Source: Candidatus Binatia bacterium
Lineage (GTDB): Bacteria > Desulfobacterota > Binatia > UBA12015
DNA length: 64,000 nucleotides
Reading direction: 5' to 3'
Assembly (NCBI GenBank): GCA_029243485.1
Contig: JAQWRY010000088.1
Coordinates: 235,212 to 299,211, forward strand
The position numbers and the translations under genes are program-made. Position 1 is the first letter of the stretch. Each line of letters begins with the position of its first letter. Of this stretch, positions 43,175 to 52,898 are shown in pieces. The notes beneath the pieces were generated by a model. It was not told the DNA's origin. It made no database searches and worked only from the letters and a program-made list of their open reading frames with translations.

Positions 43175-43254
43175 GGGGGCCCTTACCATTGCTACGGCCC
43201 GGCGCGCAGAAAGTGACTTTTCCGGCCCGCCCCGTTTGAGGCACCCTCGAAGCC

Positions 43255-43413
43255 ATGGATCCTTCCAGCAAGGCCGATCTACTGCGTGCCCTGGCGCTGT
43301 TGCCGTTGCTGGTCTTCATGCCGCTGGTCATGGCGACCCTGCTCACACCGGTGCGGGTCCTGGTGGAGCGTCGGGTCGATCGGAAGGTCCGGGACCGCCG
43401 ATCCGATCCGTGA
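43255..43413 (+). CDS. Possible 52-residue single-span membrane protein
   Basis: [20 protein letters not shown] then a further hydrophobic stretch to LLTPVRV and a highly basic tail ([16 protein letters not shown]). The composition (one helix, positive cytoplasmic end) is protein-like and a stop follows directly. The ribosome site is weak. It is divergent from the SPATA20 gene and 36 bases before the sulfatase gene, so it could be the first gene of that transcript. Confidence 0.4.
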   Translation: MDPSSKADLLRALALLPLLVFMPLVMATLLTPVRVLVERRVDRKVRDRRSDP

Positions 43414-43449
43414 GTTGAGTTTCGCGGTTCGCATGACATCGTTCGCGAG

Positions 43450-44931
43450 ATGATCCTCGCGACGCGTCTCCTGTTATCTTGTCTGGTTGCGGTGTGGATC
43501 GCTGGTTGTGCGGCTCCTCCGGAACCCGAGCAGCCGGCCGCGGCCGCTCCGCTGGAGGCGGCCTCCTCGAAGTCCGAGTCTGCGCCGGAATCTGCGGCGC
43601 CGCCGGCGCCACCGCTGGAGCCCGTGTCGGGCGAGCCGGAGCCGGAGCTGGAGCGCCCGCCCAACATCCTCCTCATCACGATTGACACCCAGCGAGCCGA
43701 CTCGTTCGGCATGTACGGCAATCCGGGGGGCCATACGCCCCACATCGATGCGCTGGCCGAGCGCGGGGTGGTCTTCGATCGGGCGACCGCTCCGATCGGC
43801 ACGACCTTCCCGTCGCATGCGACGCTCCTGACCGGGCTCTATCCCCGTCGTCACGGGCTTCGCTACAACGGCGACACGCTCGAGGAAGAGATGGTGACGC
43901 TCACCGAGATCCTCCGGGAGAACGGTTGGGACACGATGGCGCTCGTGACCTACGGCTCGATGGTCAGCCGAGGCGGACTTGGACAGGGCTTCGTACGGAC
44001 GAGCCACGAGAAGAACGGCGAGCGGAGTATATCGGCTGCCGCCAGCCGGGTCGGAACCATGGCGCGCGGACTTTTGAAGCGTCGTCGACCGTTTCCGTTC
44101 TTCATGTGGGTGCACTACTTCCAGCCGCATTCGCCGTACGAGTTGACGCCGTACGCCGAAGAGCAGCTCGCGGGCTACGACGGGCCGCTGGCGAAGGGTG
44201 CAACGGTCGAGGAGTTCTATGCGCTCGGCAAGAAAAAGTGGCGGGATGAGGACCGTGCAGCTCTCCGTGTCCTGTACGACGGTGAGACGCGGTCGGCCGA
44301 CGCGGCGGTTGGAAGTATCCTCGAGACGCTGGAGCAGGCGGGGCACGCCGAGCGAACCATCGTCGTGGTGACGTCCGATCACGGCCAGCTGCTCGGCGAG
44401 CATCGGGCTGTGGGACACGGGGCTCGGCTCTGGGAGCCGGTTTTGCATGTGCCCCTGGTGATCTTCGACCCGCGCCGTCCGGATGCACGCCGCGTTTCCT
44501 CTCGAGTAGGCCTGGTCGACGTGACCCCGACGTTGCTCGAGATGGTGGGCCTTCCAGCCCCCGAGGGAATCGACGGCCGCAGTCTCGTCCCGGGGCTGCG
44601 GGGCGAAAAACTCGAGGAGAGGCCGTACTACAGCGAAGTGCGGGGTCTGAAGAACGGGAAGTCGAAGCGGGATCCGAACGCTCTGGCCGTTTATCTCGGC
44701 GACCGGAAGCTCGTTGTCCGCAAGGGCAAGTCGAGGCACTACGATCTCGCGGAGGACCCGTCGGAGCGCTCACCGATCCGCGATGTCGCCGAGGATCCGC
44801 AGGCGCAGAAGCTCGCAGAGCTCGCAGCCGCCTACGGCGCGCCGGGAGACGCGACTGGGGGGCAAGTGGCGCCCAAGGACCTGGCGCCGCACGTGCGCGA
44901 GGAACTGCGCGCCCTGGGCTACGTTCAGTAG
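43450..44931 (+). CDS. Sulfatase-fold lipoprotein without the formylglycine Cys
   Basis: 493 residues. Signal and lipobox (CLVAVWIAGC), Pro/Ala/Glu-rich linker, then alkaline-phosphatase/sulfatase superfamily motifs: NILLITIDTQRADSFGMYG (metal Asp), TTFPSHATLLTGLYPRRHG, TSDHGQLLGEH (metal Asp-His) and GHGARLWEPVLHVPL. In true sulfatases the residue before xPxR is Cys or Ser for formylglycine; here it is Thr, with His for Arg. It is therefore more likely a phospho- or other ester hydrolase/transferase with Thr as nucleophile. Location: outer or inner membrane, periplasmic side. Confidence 0.85.
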   Translation: MILATRLLLSCLVAVWIAGCAAPPEPEQPAAAAPLEAASSKSESAPESAAPPAPPLEPVSGEPEPELERPPNILLITIDTQRADSFGMYGNPGGHTPHIDALAERGVVFDRATAPIGTTFPSHATLLTGLYPRRHGLRYNGDTLEEEMVTLTEILRENGWDTMALVTYGSMVSRGGLGQGFVRTSHEKNGERSISAAASRVGTMARGLLKRRRPFPFFMWVHYFQPHSPYELTPYAEEQLAGYDGPLAKGATVEEFYALGKKKWRDEDRAALRVLYDGETRSADAAVGSILETLEQAGHAERTIVVVTSDHGQLLGEHRAVGHGARLWEPVLHVPLVIFDPRRPDARRVSSRVGLVDVTPTLLEMVGLPAPEGIDGRSLVPGLRGEKLEERPYYSEVRGLKNGKSKRDPNALAVYLGDRKLVVRKGKSRHYDLAEDPSERSPIRDVAEDPQAQKLAELAAAYGAPGDATGGQVAPKDLAPHVREELRALGYVQ

Positions 44932-47078
44932 CGATTCGGGGAGCGCTGCACGTTACCGCGAACGCGGAAGCGCACCCGGTCGACGGCTGCACCGGCGTCG
45001 TCTTCGAGCACCAGCTGATGTCGGCCGGGGCGTGGGCGCCAGAGCCGCGGTTCGGTCGCCGGACCGAGACGTTCTCCGTCGAGCCTCCACGTGAGGTCGT
45101 CGCCGGCCGGGGACGCGACCAGCGCGACCTGCTGACGATCGTCGGGAATGTCGGGATCCAGCACCAGGATCGCGCCGTCGACGGGCGACACGATCTGGGA
45201 CGGAGGTGCGGCCGCAACGATGCGTAGCCCCGGGGGTTGGGTGCCTTCGAGGAACCACTCCTGCGCGGTCCGGCCGTCGGGGAACGCGACCGGAAGACGG
45301 ACGACCCCCGGCGGCGCCGGCGGTGGTTGGCTGGCGCTCGAGCGGTGCAGGTACGACATCACCTGCAGCCACGTGGGTGCGGCACCGGTGATGCCGCTCA
45401 CATCGTGCATGGGCTCACCTGAATGGTTCCCCACCCATACGGCGACGGTGTAGTCGCTCGAGAATCCGACGCACCAGTTGTCGCGCATCTCTTTGCTGGT
45501 CCCCGTCTTCACAGCGGTCCAGAAACGGGTGGCGAGGGCGTTCTCGAGGCCGAACGTGGTGCTGCGGGCTTCGCGGTCTGACAGAATCTGCCCGATGACG
45601 AAGCTACTGGCGGGCGAGTAGACCGGCCGGGGTGGGGTTGTGGTGTCTTCTTGTGTGAATCGAATCCCCGTGTGCACGCCCGCGCGCGCGAGTGTGCGGT
45701 AGGCGTTCGCCAGTTCGAGCAAGCTCACCTCGGCCGTTCCCAGAGTCAGCGATGGTCCGTAGTGGTCGCCGGTCGTGACCAGGCCGGTGATCCCAAGCGC
45801 GAGCAGGCGATCGACGAACGCCGGCTCGCCCACGAGGCGCTGCGTCCGAACGGCCGGGATGTTCAGCGAGGACGCGAGCGCGGTGCGCAGAGAGACGTCT
45901 CCCCGGAAGCTCCCGTCGTAGTTTCGCGGCCGGTAGACGGCGCCGGTGAGGGCGACCTCGAGCGGGCTGTCGTCGAGCAGAGACGCCGCGGTGAGAAGGC
46001 GCCGTTCGAGAGCGAGGGCATACAGGAACGGCTTCAGTGTCGATCCGGCCTGACGTCGCGCACGGATTGCGTCGACGTGCGGGGAGGTCGCGTGGGGCCC
46101 GCTGCTCGCGACGTAGGCGAGCACGTCGCCGCTCTCGTTGTCGAGGACCAGGACCGCGCCGTCGCGAACATTGCGGGATCGGACCGCTGCCAGTTCCCGC
46201 TCCAGCGCCGCGGTCGCCCTCGCCTGGAGGTCGGCGTCGAGCGTCGAGCGAATCGTGGCCCGGTCGGGGTTCGTGACGAACAGCCGGCGCGCGAGATGGG
46301 GTGCAAGCCGCGTCGTCGGGGGGCGCCGGTTGGGCGGTGCGAAGATCGCATCGGTCGCTCTGGCCAGCTGGTCTTCCTCGAGACTTTCTTCGTTGAGGCG
46401 GCGTGCCCGCTCCGTGACGACGTCGGGTGGCGCGGACGGCGCGCGGAGGAGTGCGGCAAGGAGTGCCGCCTCTGCGTTGTCGAGACCATGCGGTGACTTG
46501 GCGAGCAGCACCCCGGCCGCGGCGGTCACTCCCTCGACTTCGCCGCGAAACGGCACGAGGTTCAGGTACGCCTCGAGGATCTGCTCCTTGCGCCACGTTC
46601 GTTCAAGCTCGATCGCGGCGCGGATCTGGCGCGCCTTCTGTTCCCAGGTCCGGCCGCCGGCCCCCGCACGGAGTCGCGGGTCGAGCAGCGCCGTGAGCTG
46701 CATGCTGATCGTACTCCCACCGCGTCGGGTGGACGTCGTGGTGCGCTGCCACGCGGCGGCGGCGAGCGCGCGTACGTCGACGCCGGGATGCTCGTGAAAG
46801 CGTCGATCTTCCGATCGAAGCACGGCGTCCACGAGGGCGGGGGAGATCTCGCCGAGCGGCGTCCACGGCAGGACGCGCCGAGTCGGATCGATGCGGATCT
46901 CGTGGAGAAGCCGACCGTCGCGCGCTTCCAGCCGTGTGTCGGATGGCCGATGCGCGGCGCGGACGTCCTGATATGTCGGGGCGTGCCACTCTAGTTCGCC
47001 CCAGCCCGACACGCCGATGGCGACGAGGGTGCCGATCGCCACCGCGAGTGGAGCGAACCGACGGAGCTGCGTCGTCAT
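44925..47078 (-). CDS. pbpC: Penicillin-binding protein 1C
   Basis: 717 residues from ATG 47078 (ATGA overlap with the alpha-2-macroglobulin stop). N-terminal helix, GT51 glycosyltransferase (SEDRRFHEHPGVDVRAL, RRGGSTISMQLTALLDP), transpeptidase (GSTLKPFLYAL with active Ser, SSLNIPA, KTGTSKEMRDNW) and a C-terminal biPBP_C domain (SQIVSPVDGAILVLDPDIP). It makes peptidoglycan strands; its transpeptidase is often silent. The overlap with the large thioester protein reproduces the pbpC-yfhM pairing of E. coli. The 3' end overlaps the convergent sulfatase stop by seven bases. Confidence 0.94.
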   Translation of the reverse strand: MTTQLRRFAPLAVAIGTLVAIGVSGWGELEWHAPTYQDVRAAHRPSDTRLEARDGRLLHEIRIDPTRRVLPWTPLGEISPALVDAVLRSEDRRFHEHPGVDVRALAAAAWQRTTTSTRRGGSTISMQLTALLDPRLRAGAGGRTWEQKARQIRAAIELERTWRKEQILEAYLNLVPFRGEVEGVTAAAGVLLAKSPHGLDNAEAALLAALLRAPSAPPDVVTERARRLNEESLEEDQLARATDAIFAPPNRRPPTTRLAPHLARRLFVTNPDRATIRSTLDADLQARATAALERELAAVRSRNVRDGAVLVLDNESGDVLAYVASSGPHATSPHVDAIRARRQAGSTLKPFLYALALERRLLTAASLLDDSPLEVALTGAVYRPRNYDGSFRGDVSLRTALASSLNIPAVRTQRLVGEPAFVDRLLALGITGLVTTGDHYGPSLTLGTAEVSLLELANAYRTLARAGVHTGIRFTQEDTTTPPRPVYSPASSFVIGQILSDREARSTTFGLENALATRFWTAVKTGTSKEMRDNWCVGFSSDYTVAVWVGNHSGEPMHDVSGITGAAPTWLQVMSYLHRSSASQPPPAPPGVVRLPVAFPDGRTAQEWFLEGTQPPGLRIVAAAPPSQIVSPVDGAILVLDPDIPDDRQQVALVASPAGDDLTWRLDGERLGPATEPRLWRPRPGRHQLVLEDDAGAAVDRVRFRVRGNVQRSPNRY

Positions 47079-50000
47079 CGCTCCACGTGCACCAGAGCCT
47101 GCGGCAACTCCGCGTAGGCTTCGGGAGAGTACATGGCCTCGACGCGCGTCGGCGGCGAGTGGAAGTCGCCAGCTTGGTTCAGGCGGATCCGATACTCGAG
47201 AGCGAATTTTCCGGGGAGAATCCGTTCGTAGTACGCCCGGTAGCCTTCGAAACTGCGCTCGACGAAGGCGGGCACAGCGTCCCCCGAGCTGTCGTCGGCC
47301 TCGACCAACTTCGAATCGGTGTCGAAGCCGCGCCCAAGGAAGGAGACGCCGGCGGGGACCGGATCTTCGACCACGACCCAGCCGTGCCCGGATGCGGCCT
47401 CGACCTCGAGCTTCACGGTGAGGATGTCGCCGACCCGAAGCGTACCGTCGGCGCGCGGTTGCGCCGGGGTCACGGTTCGACGGATCCAGAAGCCGCTTCC
47501 AGACGGTTCGGTGAGCGGCACGGCAGCGCGGGTTCGCGTGAGAATCCAAGGGCGGCCGTGTCCCTGATGCTGCACGCTCAACTCCGAAGCCGTCGCGGGC
47601 CACGCAAAGGAGAGGGATTCGCCCTCGGGGTGGCGGATCCAATCGATCTGCTGTGCGTGGCCGGCCAGGGCGGCCACGGTCGTGCCGTCGACGGGCTCCG
47701 GTTCGAACTCGCGGGAGAAGCGGGCGACTGCGAGCGCCCCCCACGCGTTCGCGACGGTGGTCGACCACGCGCCCTTTTCTTGCAGGCCGATGGCACCGCG
47801 CATGAGCCGCGGCAGGTCGTCCCGCCATACGTCGGCCTGTAGGAGGAGGAGCACCAGACGCAGGGCATCCGTGTCCTCGTTCGCGAGAAGCCACCATGCA
47901 CTCTCGGCGCTGCCGGTGGACAGGCTGAGGGTGGTGCCCTGTTCGAAGACCCGAGCCCGGACGATCTTCTCGACCGCGGCGAGCTTCTGTTTGCGACCCG
48001 GAAGATCGGGGAGCGCGCGCAGCACGTTCCACCAATCGAGGACGGAGGTCGTGGGCCAGAGCTCAGGCTCGATGGTCAGACTCTCGAGCAACTCCGGACG
48101 CGCACGTCCGACTTGGGCGAGTGTGCTCAGTACGGCGAGTTTGCGCAGCCCGAGAGCGCCGCCACTCGCATCGGTGTGTGCGGTCTTCCCCTGGATGAAG
48201 CGGATCAACGCGGACTCCATGCGTTCCTGGAGGTCCGAGGGCAACGGTCGTTCCGCGAGGTGTGCGATCTCGAGGACGTAGGCCGTCAGAACGGGGCTGC
48301 CGCGGTCCATCGTCGGGAAGAACTTGAGGAGACCTTCGCGGTCGACGTAGGACGACAGGCCCTGGATGATCGTTGACCATTGCGCATCGTCGTCGAGGAC
48401 GATGGCGCGAGAGACCTGTTGTTCCAGGCAGGTGTAGGGGTAGTCGCGCATCCAACCGCGCACGCCGGCGAGGCCGTCGGCGAGCGAGCCGGCGAGTGCG
48501 ACCACGACGCCGCCCTTGTCCGTCAGCGCATCCGCCGGGCGCGCGACCGGGAGCATCGTCGGGCCCGGCGGGGCCCACTGTTCCAGGCTCGCCTGAAGCG
48601 TCTGCACCGGGACGGCGGGTTTCACCTTCTGCGAGACACGCAGTCGATCCGTGGCTTCGCCGTGGGTGTCCCGCGCCTGTACCTCCCACTCGAGTCGGTC
48701 GATCTCGTGTGGGACCTGGGTATGCCAGCCGAGCGCTCGCGCCTCACCGGCGGCCAGCCGCACGTCGAGCGGCGGAAGCGTGGCGCCCAGGCCGTCTGCT
48801 CGAACGGTGAGCTGGACGTCGATCGTTCGGTTTGTGGTGTTTCGTACCGTGAACTCCGACCACAGACTGTCCCCGCCGCGCACGACCGGCGGGAGGCCGG
48901 AGAAGATCATCAACTCCTGGGTCGCCTGGATCGTCGTGCGCCCGGTGCCGAAGCGCCCGGCGCCGCCCGTTGCGATCGCGACGATGCGGAAGGAGGTGAG
49001 GGAGTCGTTCAGCGGGATTGAGACCTTCGCGTCGCCGTTCTCGTCGAGCGCGACGCGGCCCTTCCACACAAGGAGGGTGTCGAAGAGTTCGCGCGTCGGC
49101 TTGCGGCCCCCGCCACCGCCTTGGGGGATCGCCTTTCGGCCGAAGTGTCTCTTGCCGACGACCTGCATCTGCGCGGTGGACGTCGAGACGCTCTCGGGTC
49201 GGTCCCCCATCATCGCGCGAAGGAGGTTCCAGGATCGGTTGGGGACGAGGTCGAGCAGGCCGGCGTCGACCGCGGCAATCGCGATCTCGCTGCCAGCGGG
49301 TGGTGCGTTGCCGGACTTGTCGCGCACTTCGACCGTGACTTCGGCGTTCTCGCGGACCTTGTAGACGCTCCGATCCGCGGTGACGGCGACGTCGAGCTCG
49401 TGCGTGCGCCACCCGACTTCGATCTCGGCGAGGCCGAGTCGATATGCCGGTTTTCCGAGGTCCACGAGGGCGGTGGGTTGCGGCTCCGTCACGCGCCCGC
49501 GCACCGCCAGGACCGACACGTAGGCGTTGGGAGCGAGCCGGCCCGAGATGGGCAGTTCGATCACCGGGTCGATCCCTTCGAGTGTCTCCACTGAAGCTTC
49601 GATCACCCCTTCGCGCTCGACCGTCACCAGCGCGAGCGCGCGCGGGAAGGGCATCCGTACCTGCAGACGAGCGGTCTCGCCGGGCTCGTAGCGGTGCTTT
49701 TCCGGGATCAGCTCCATGCGATCCGTGTCGGACGGGCGGAACCATTGGTCCTCCTCGCCGGAGATCCACACGGATTGATGCGTCGTCGAAACGCGCCCCT
49801 CGGAATCGGTCGTGCTCGCCTGGATCACCAGCTCGCCCTTGGCCGGCGGGCGCCTTCGGCAGGCCAGGCGACCGTTTTTGTCGGTCTGTCCGCTGCAGAC
49901 AGTGTGCGCGAAGGTGGTCTCCTCCACGGATTCGTAGGAGTAGAACCCGCCGACGACGCGTTTGCGGCTGGTGAAGTTCCGGCGGGTGAACGCCTTCACC

Positions 50001-52816
50001 TCGACCGCGGCGCCGGAGACGGGAACGCCGGCGGGATCGATCACCGCCGTCTCGATGACGATGCGTCCAGTGGACCCGACCCAGTCGTCGACCTTCAGGC
50101 CGATTGCGTGGGCGGCGGGCCAGAGGGCGACGCTGGCGGCAGTCGTTTGCGTTTCGCCGTTGGGGTCGCGGTACTCGACCTCTGCGGTGAGCTGTCGCGG
50201 CCGGCCGCCCTGCGGGAGGTTCGTGATCCACGCGCGCGCCGTGCCTTCGGCGTCGAGTTCGACTTCCTGGCGTTCGTGGATCTTGGGCGCTGTCGGCTCG
50301 TTTCGCTGATATGTCGGTTGGCGGTCGATGCCGGGCTCGACGGGGCCGTTCCCGAAGGTGAGGCCTTCGAACACGGCGGGCGCGTCGATCGACCCGGGCG
50401 AGATCTGCGAGCGGAGAAGCACTGCGGTGTTTCCGGCACCGCCGCCGGCGAGGTAGCGCAGGGCGATGTCCACCGGAACGACGGGCACGCCGACCTGCGA
50501 CTCCGGGGGCAGCTTCACCACTGCGTGCATCAGGGGGACTCGGAATTCTTCGACGCGGAACGAGCCGGATTGTCCCCGCAGTTCGGGTGGGCCCGGGTCG
50601 TACACCCGCAAGTCGCCGTCCTCCTCCTCTTCGCCTCCCGGCGCGGCTTTGCTCGTCTCCTCTTCGGTTGGCGGAGGGTGCTCGAGGAAGACGTCGTATT
50701 CGCCGAGTTTCGCAGATGGAGGGATCGCCCAGGTCGTGAGCGCGCTTCCGTCGGCTGTCCACTCGATGGGGAGTTCGACTTTGGCATCACTGCCGACGTG
50801 GCGGATCGACACGAGGCCTGGGAGTGCGTCCGGCTTCGCGAGCGCGAACCCGTCTCCGGTCTCCATGCGGACGATGTGCTTCATGTGCACCGTGTCGCCT
50901 GCGCGCAGGAGCGTGCGTCCGAAGACGGTGTGCAGGCCGGCGGGTCGACCCCACGCGAACGAGTAGATGCCGAACCGCCAGGGCTCGATACCGTCGTCCC
51001 ACGCGGAGAACACGAAGCTCAGATCTTCGCCGCGCCGGGCGGTGACGAAGACGCCGTGGTCGATCCCGTCGAGCGCCTGGTTGTTGCCGCGCCAGCCGCG
51101 CCAGGGATCGCTCCAGTCCTCGTTCTGCACGCTGCAACTCGCGATGTCATCGGGGGCGGGGAGCGCGTCGAGCCTTGCGATGCCGTTCGCGTCGGTCGTG
51201 CCGGTCGCGAGGACTTTGCCGGTGCAGTCGTACGCCCGGATCTCGGTCTCGGCGGCGGGCGCTCCCTGGTCGAGTGTCGTCACCCAGACCAGGGACCCCT
51301 CGATGCCGTGTTTGAGGTGAACCGCGAGGTTCGTGACGAGCGCGGCCGCGGAGACGTACATTGGTTTCGGCTTGCCGAGCAGGACGCGTCCGAGAGGCTT
51401 GCTCTCGATCTCGACCACGTACAGGCCGGGCTTCGAGAGGGGGATTCCGAGGACTTCCGTCTCGTCGGGCTTCCCCGGGATGGGCAAGGCGAGCTTCCGT
51501 CGCTCGGACGAGGCTTCGTCCTTCTTGTCCGCCGGCGGGAAGACGGACCGGTCTCGTCGCGCCGCTCGGATGCGCCGGAGCCATGGGAGGACGTCGTCGA
51601 CGTCGTCGGCACCAACCCGAGCGACCTTGCCGTCGAGCGTCTTGGTGGTGGCGAGGATCTGGCCGTGCAGTTCGGGCCCGAGGCTCCGGACGGTGACGGG
51701 CAGAGCGGGCGAGGCGTTCGCTTCGAGGAGGCCGAAGCGTGCGGCGAACTTGGCAAGCGGTGGGTAGGGCCCGGTCTCAACGGAGAGCGGGAACTGCGCG
51801 GCGTTCTCGAGTGCGCGGCCGCCTTCGTCGCGGAGGTCGTCGGGCAGCCGGAGTTCGAGGGTCGTCCCGGGAGGCAGGTGCTCGCTGAAGCGGATGCCGC
51901 TCGTGCTCGCGCCGTCGCCGAGCCAACGCTCGGCCTGGGCTGTGAAGTCGGACGCGGGATCCACGAGGGTCGCGGTTTGAGCGACCTCCCACGAGACCGG
52001 TTCCGAAAAGCGGATCCGGACCTGCCCGAGCGGGACGCATGGCCCCTGCGCCTTCTCTCGCTGGCACGTGAAGGTCGCATGGAACGCCTTGCGGGCCTGG
52101 AAGGCGACCTTCTGGTCCTTCGCTCGCGCGAGACCGGTGGTCGCCTCGATCCCCTTGGCCCACACCAACTCGATCTTGGCCTCGGGGGGGAACGCCTGGC
52201 GCGCCTGCAGCACGACGATGGGCCCCGTGCGGGACTGCTCGGGAAGAGTGCGCAGGATGGCGCCCCGGTCGTCGCCGCGGATCAGTCGGACGCCGACGCG
52301 CTCGCCGATTCCGCTGACGGCGAAGTACGCGTGCTCTTCGACCGACTCGGGGACCGTCTCGGCATCGAGGCGGAGGAGGAACGCGGCATCCTCGGCGACG
52401 GTGCTGCCCCGGTACGGATCGGTAGACACGATGCGTGGGCCACCCGTCGAGAAGGAGAACTTCTTGCCCCCCCGGACCGAGTTGCCGGCGAGGGTTCGAA
52501 GCCCGTTGAGCAGGGTGAAATGGCATTCCAGTCCACCTGGGAGAGTGGATTCGAAGTCGAAGGTCCAGGTCCGGCTGTCGACCCAACGGGGTGTCCCCTG
52601 CGCCGGGCAGTTCACGTCGAACGGCTTCTCGATGACCCGGGGGTCGCCGAGCGGGACCATCGGTTCGGCGAAGCGGGCGGTGACCTGGCGGACGTCGGTG
52701 ACGTCTCCGGTGGGCGAGAACGTCGGAGGTCCGATCGTGCGCTCGGCGCGAGCGGAAGTGCCGCAAAGGAGAAGTAGGCAACCGAGGGAAAGGAAGAACC
52801 GTCGCGAACGAAGCAC
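47075..52816 (-). CDS. Bacterial alpha-2-macroglobulin with thioester
   Basis: 1913 residues. Signal peptide (RFFLSLGCLLLLCGTSARA, cleaved before E). Successive beta-sandwich macroglobulin domains fill the first ~1300 residues, then the thioester site CLEQ in YPYTCLEQQVSRAI (~residue 1462) inside an alpha/alpha domain, and a C-terminal receptor-binding-like domain (GVSFLGRGFDTDSK, ILPGKFALEYRIRLNQAG). It traps attacking proteases in the periplasm, and PBP1C then repairs the wall. A linker-rich segment (ETSKAAPGGEEEEDGD) near residue 700 is acidic. Length is above E. coli YfhM (~1650). Confidence 0.94.
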   Translation of the reverse strand: MLRSRRFFLSLGCLLLLCGTSARAERTIGPPTFSPTGDVTDVRQVTARFAEPMVPLGDPRVIEKPFDVNCPAQGTPRWVDSRTWTFDFESTLPGGLECHFTLLNGLRTLAGNSVRGGKKFSFSTGGPRIVSTDPYRGSTVAEDAAFLLRLDAETVPESVEEHAYFAVSGIGERVGVRLIRGDDRGAILRTLPEQSRTGPIVVLQARQAFPPEAKIELVWAKGIEATTGLARAKDQKVAFQARKAFHATFTCQREKAQGPCVPLGQVRIRFSEPVSWEVAQTATLVDPASDFTAQAERWLGDGASTSGIRFSEHLPPGTTLELRLPDDLRDEGGRALENAAQFPLSVETGPYPPLAKFAARFGLLEANASPALPVTVRSLGPELHGQILATTKTLDGKVARVGADDVDDVLPWLRRIRAARRDRSVFPPADKKDEASSERRKLALPIPGKPDETEVLGIPLSKPGLYVVEIESKPLGRVLLGKPKPMYVSAAALVTNLAVHLKHGIEGSLVWVTTLDQGAPAAETEIRAYDCTGKVLATGTTDANGIARLDALPAPDDIASCSVQNEDWSDPWRGWRGNNQALDGIDHGVFVTARRGEDLSFVFSAWDDGIEPWRFGIYSFAWGRPAGLHTVFGRTLLRAGDTVHMKHIVRMETGDGFALAKPDALPGLVSIRHVGSDAKVELPIEWTADGSALTTWAIPPSAKLGEYDVFLEHPPPTEEETSKAAPGGEEEEDGDLRVYDPGPPELRGQSGSFRVEEFRVPLMHAVVKLPPESQVGVPVVPVDIALRYLAGGGAGNTAVLLRSQISPGSIDAPAVFEGLTFGNGPVEPGIDRQPTYQRNEPTAPKIHERQEVELDAEGTARAWITNLPQGGRPRQLTAEVEYRDPNGETQTTAASVALWPAAHAIGLKVDDWVGSTGRIVIETAVIDPAGVPVSGAAVEVKAFTRRNFTSRKRVVGGFYSYESVEETTFAHTVCSGQTDKNGRLACRRRPPAKGELVIQASTTDSEGRVSTTHQSVWISGEEDQWFRPSDTDRMELIPEKHRYEPGETARLQVRMPFPRALALVTVEREGVIEASVETLEGIDPVIELPISGRLAPNAYVSVLAVRGRVTEPQPTALVDLGKPAYRLGLAEIEVGWRTHELDVAVTADRSVYKVRENAEVTVEVRDKSGNAPPAGSEIAIAAVDAGLLDLVPNRSWNLLRAMMGDRPESVSTSTAQMQVVGKRHFGRKAIPQGGGGGRKPTRELFDTLLVWKGRVALDENGDAKVSIPLNDSLTSFRIVAIATGGAGRFGTGRTTIQATQELMIFSGLPPVVRGGDSLWSEFTVRNTTNRTIDVQLTVRADGLGATLPPLDVRLAAGEARALGWHTQVPHEIDRLEWEVQARDTHGEATDRLRVSQKVKPAVPVQTLQASLEQWAPPGPTMLPVARPADALTDKGGVVVALAGSLADGLAGVRGWMRDYPYTCLEQQVSRAIVLDDDAQWSTIIQGLSSYVDREGLLKFFPTMDRGSPVLTAYVLEIAHLAERPLPSDLQERMESALIRFIQGKTAHTDASGGALGLRKLAVLSTLAQVGRARPELLESLTIEPELWPTTSVLDWWNVLRALPDLPGRKQKLAAVEKIVRARVFEQGTTLSLSTGSAESAWWLLANEDTDALRLVLLLLQADVWRDDLPRLMRGAIGLQEKGAWSTTVANAWGALAVARFSREFEPEPVDGTTVAALAGHAQQIDWIRHPEGESLSFAWPATASELSVQHQGHGRPWILTRTRAAVPLTEPSGSGFWIRRTVTPAQPRADGTLRVGDILTVKLEVEAASGHGWVVVEDPVPAGVSFLGRGFDTDSKLVEADDSSGDAVPAFVERSFEGYRAYYERILPGKFALEYRIRLNQAGDFHSPPTRVEAMYSPEAYAELPQALVHVER

Positions 52817-52898
52817 GTCTCTGAGAACCTACTCTACGGCGCCCGGCGTGCGAAGCTTCGTTCGTCGTTTTGAATCGATTTCGTGCGAATACTTCGGC

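Noticed and set aside
49694..52777. Long open frame on the + strand (about 1,000 codons) opposite the alpha-2-macroglobulin gene
   Set aside because: It is an antisense shadow of a well-supported gene in GC-rich DNA, where long spurious frames are common; its composition has no recognisable domain.
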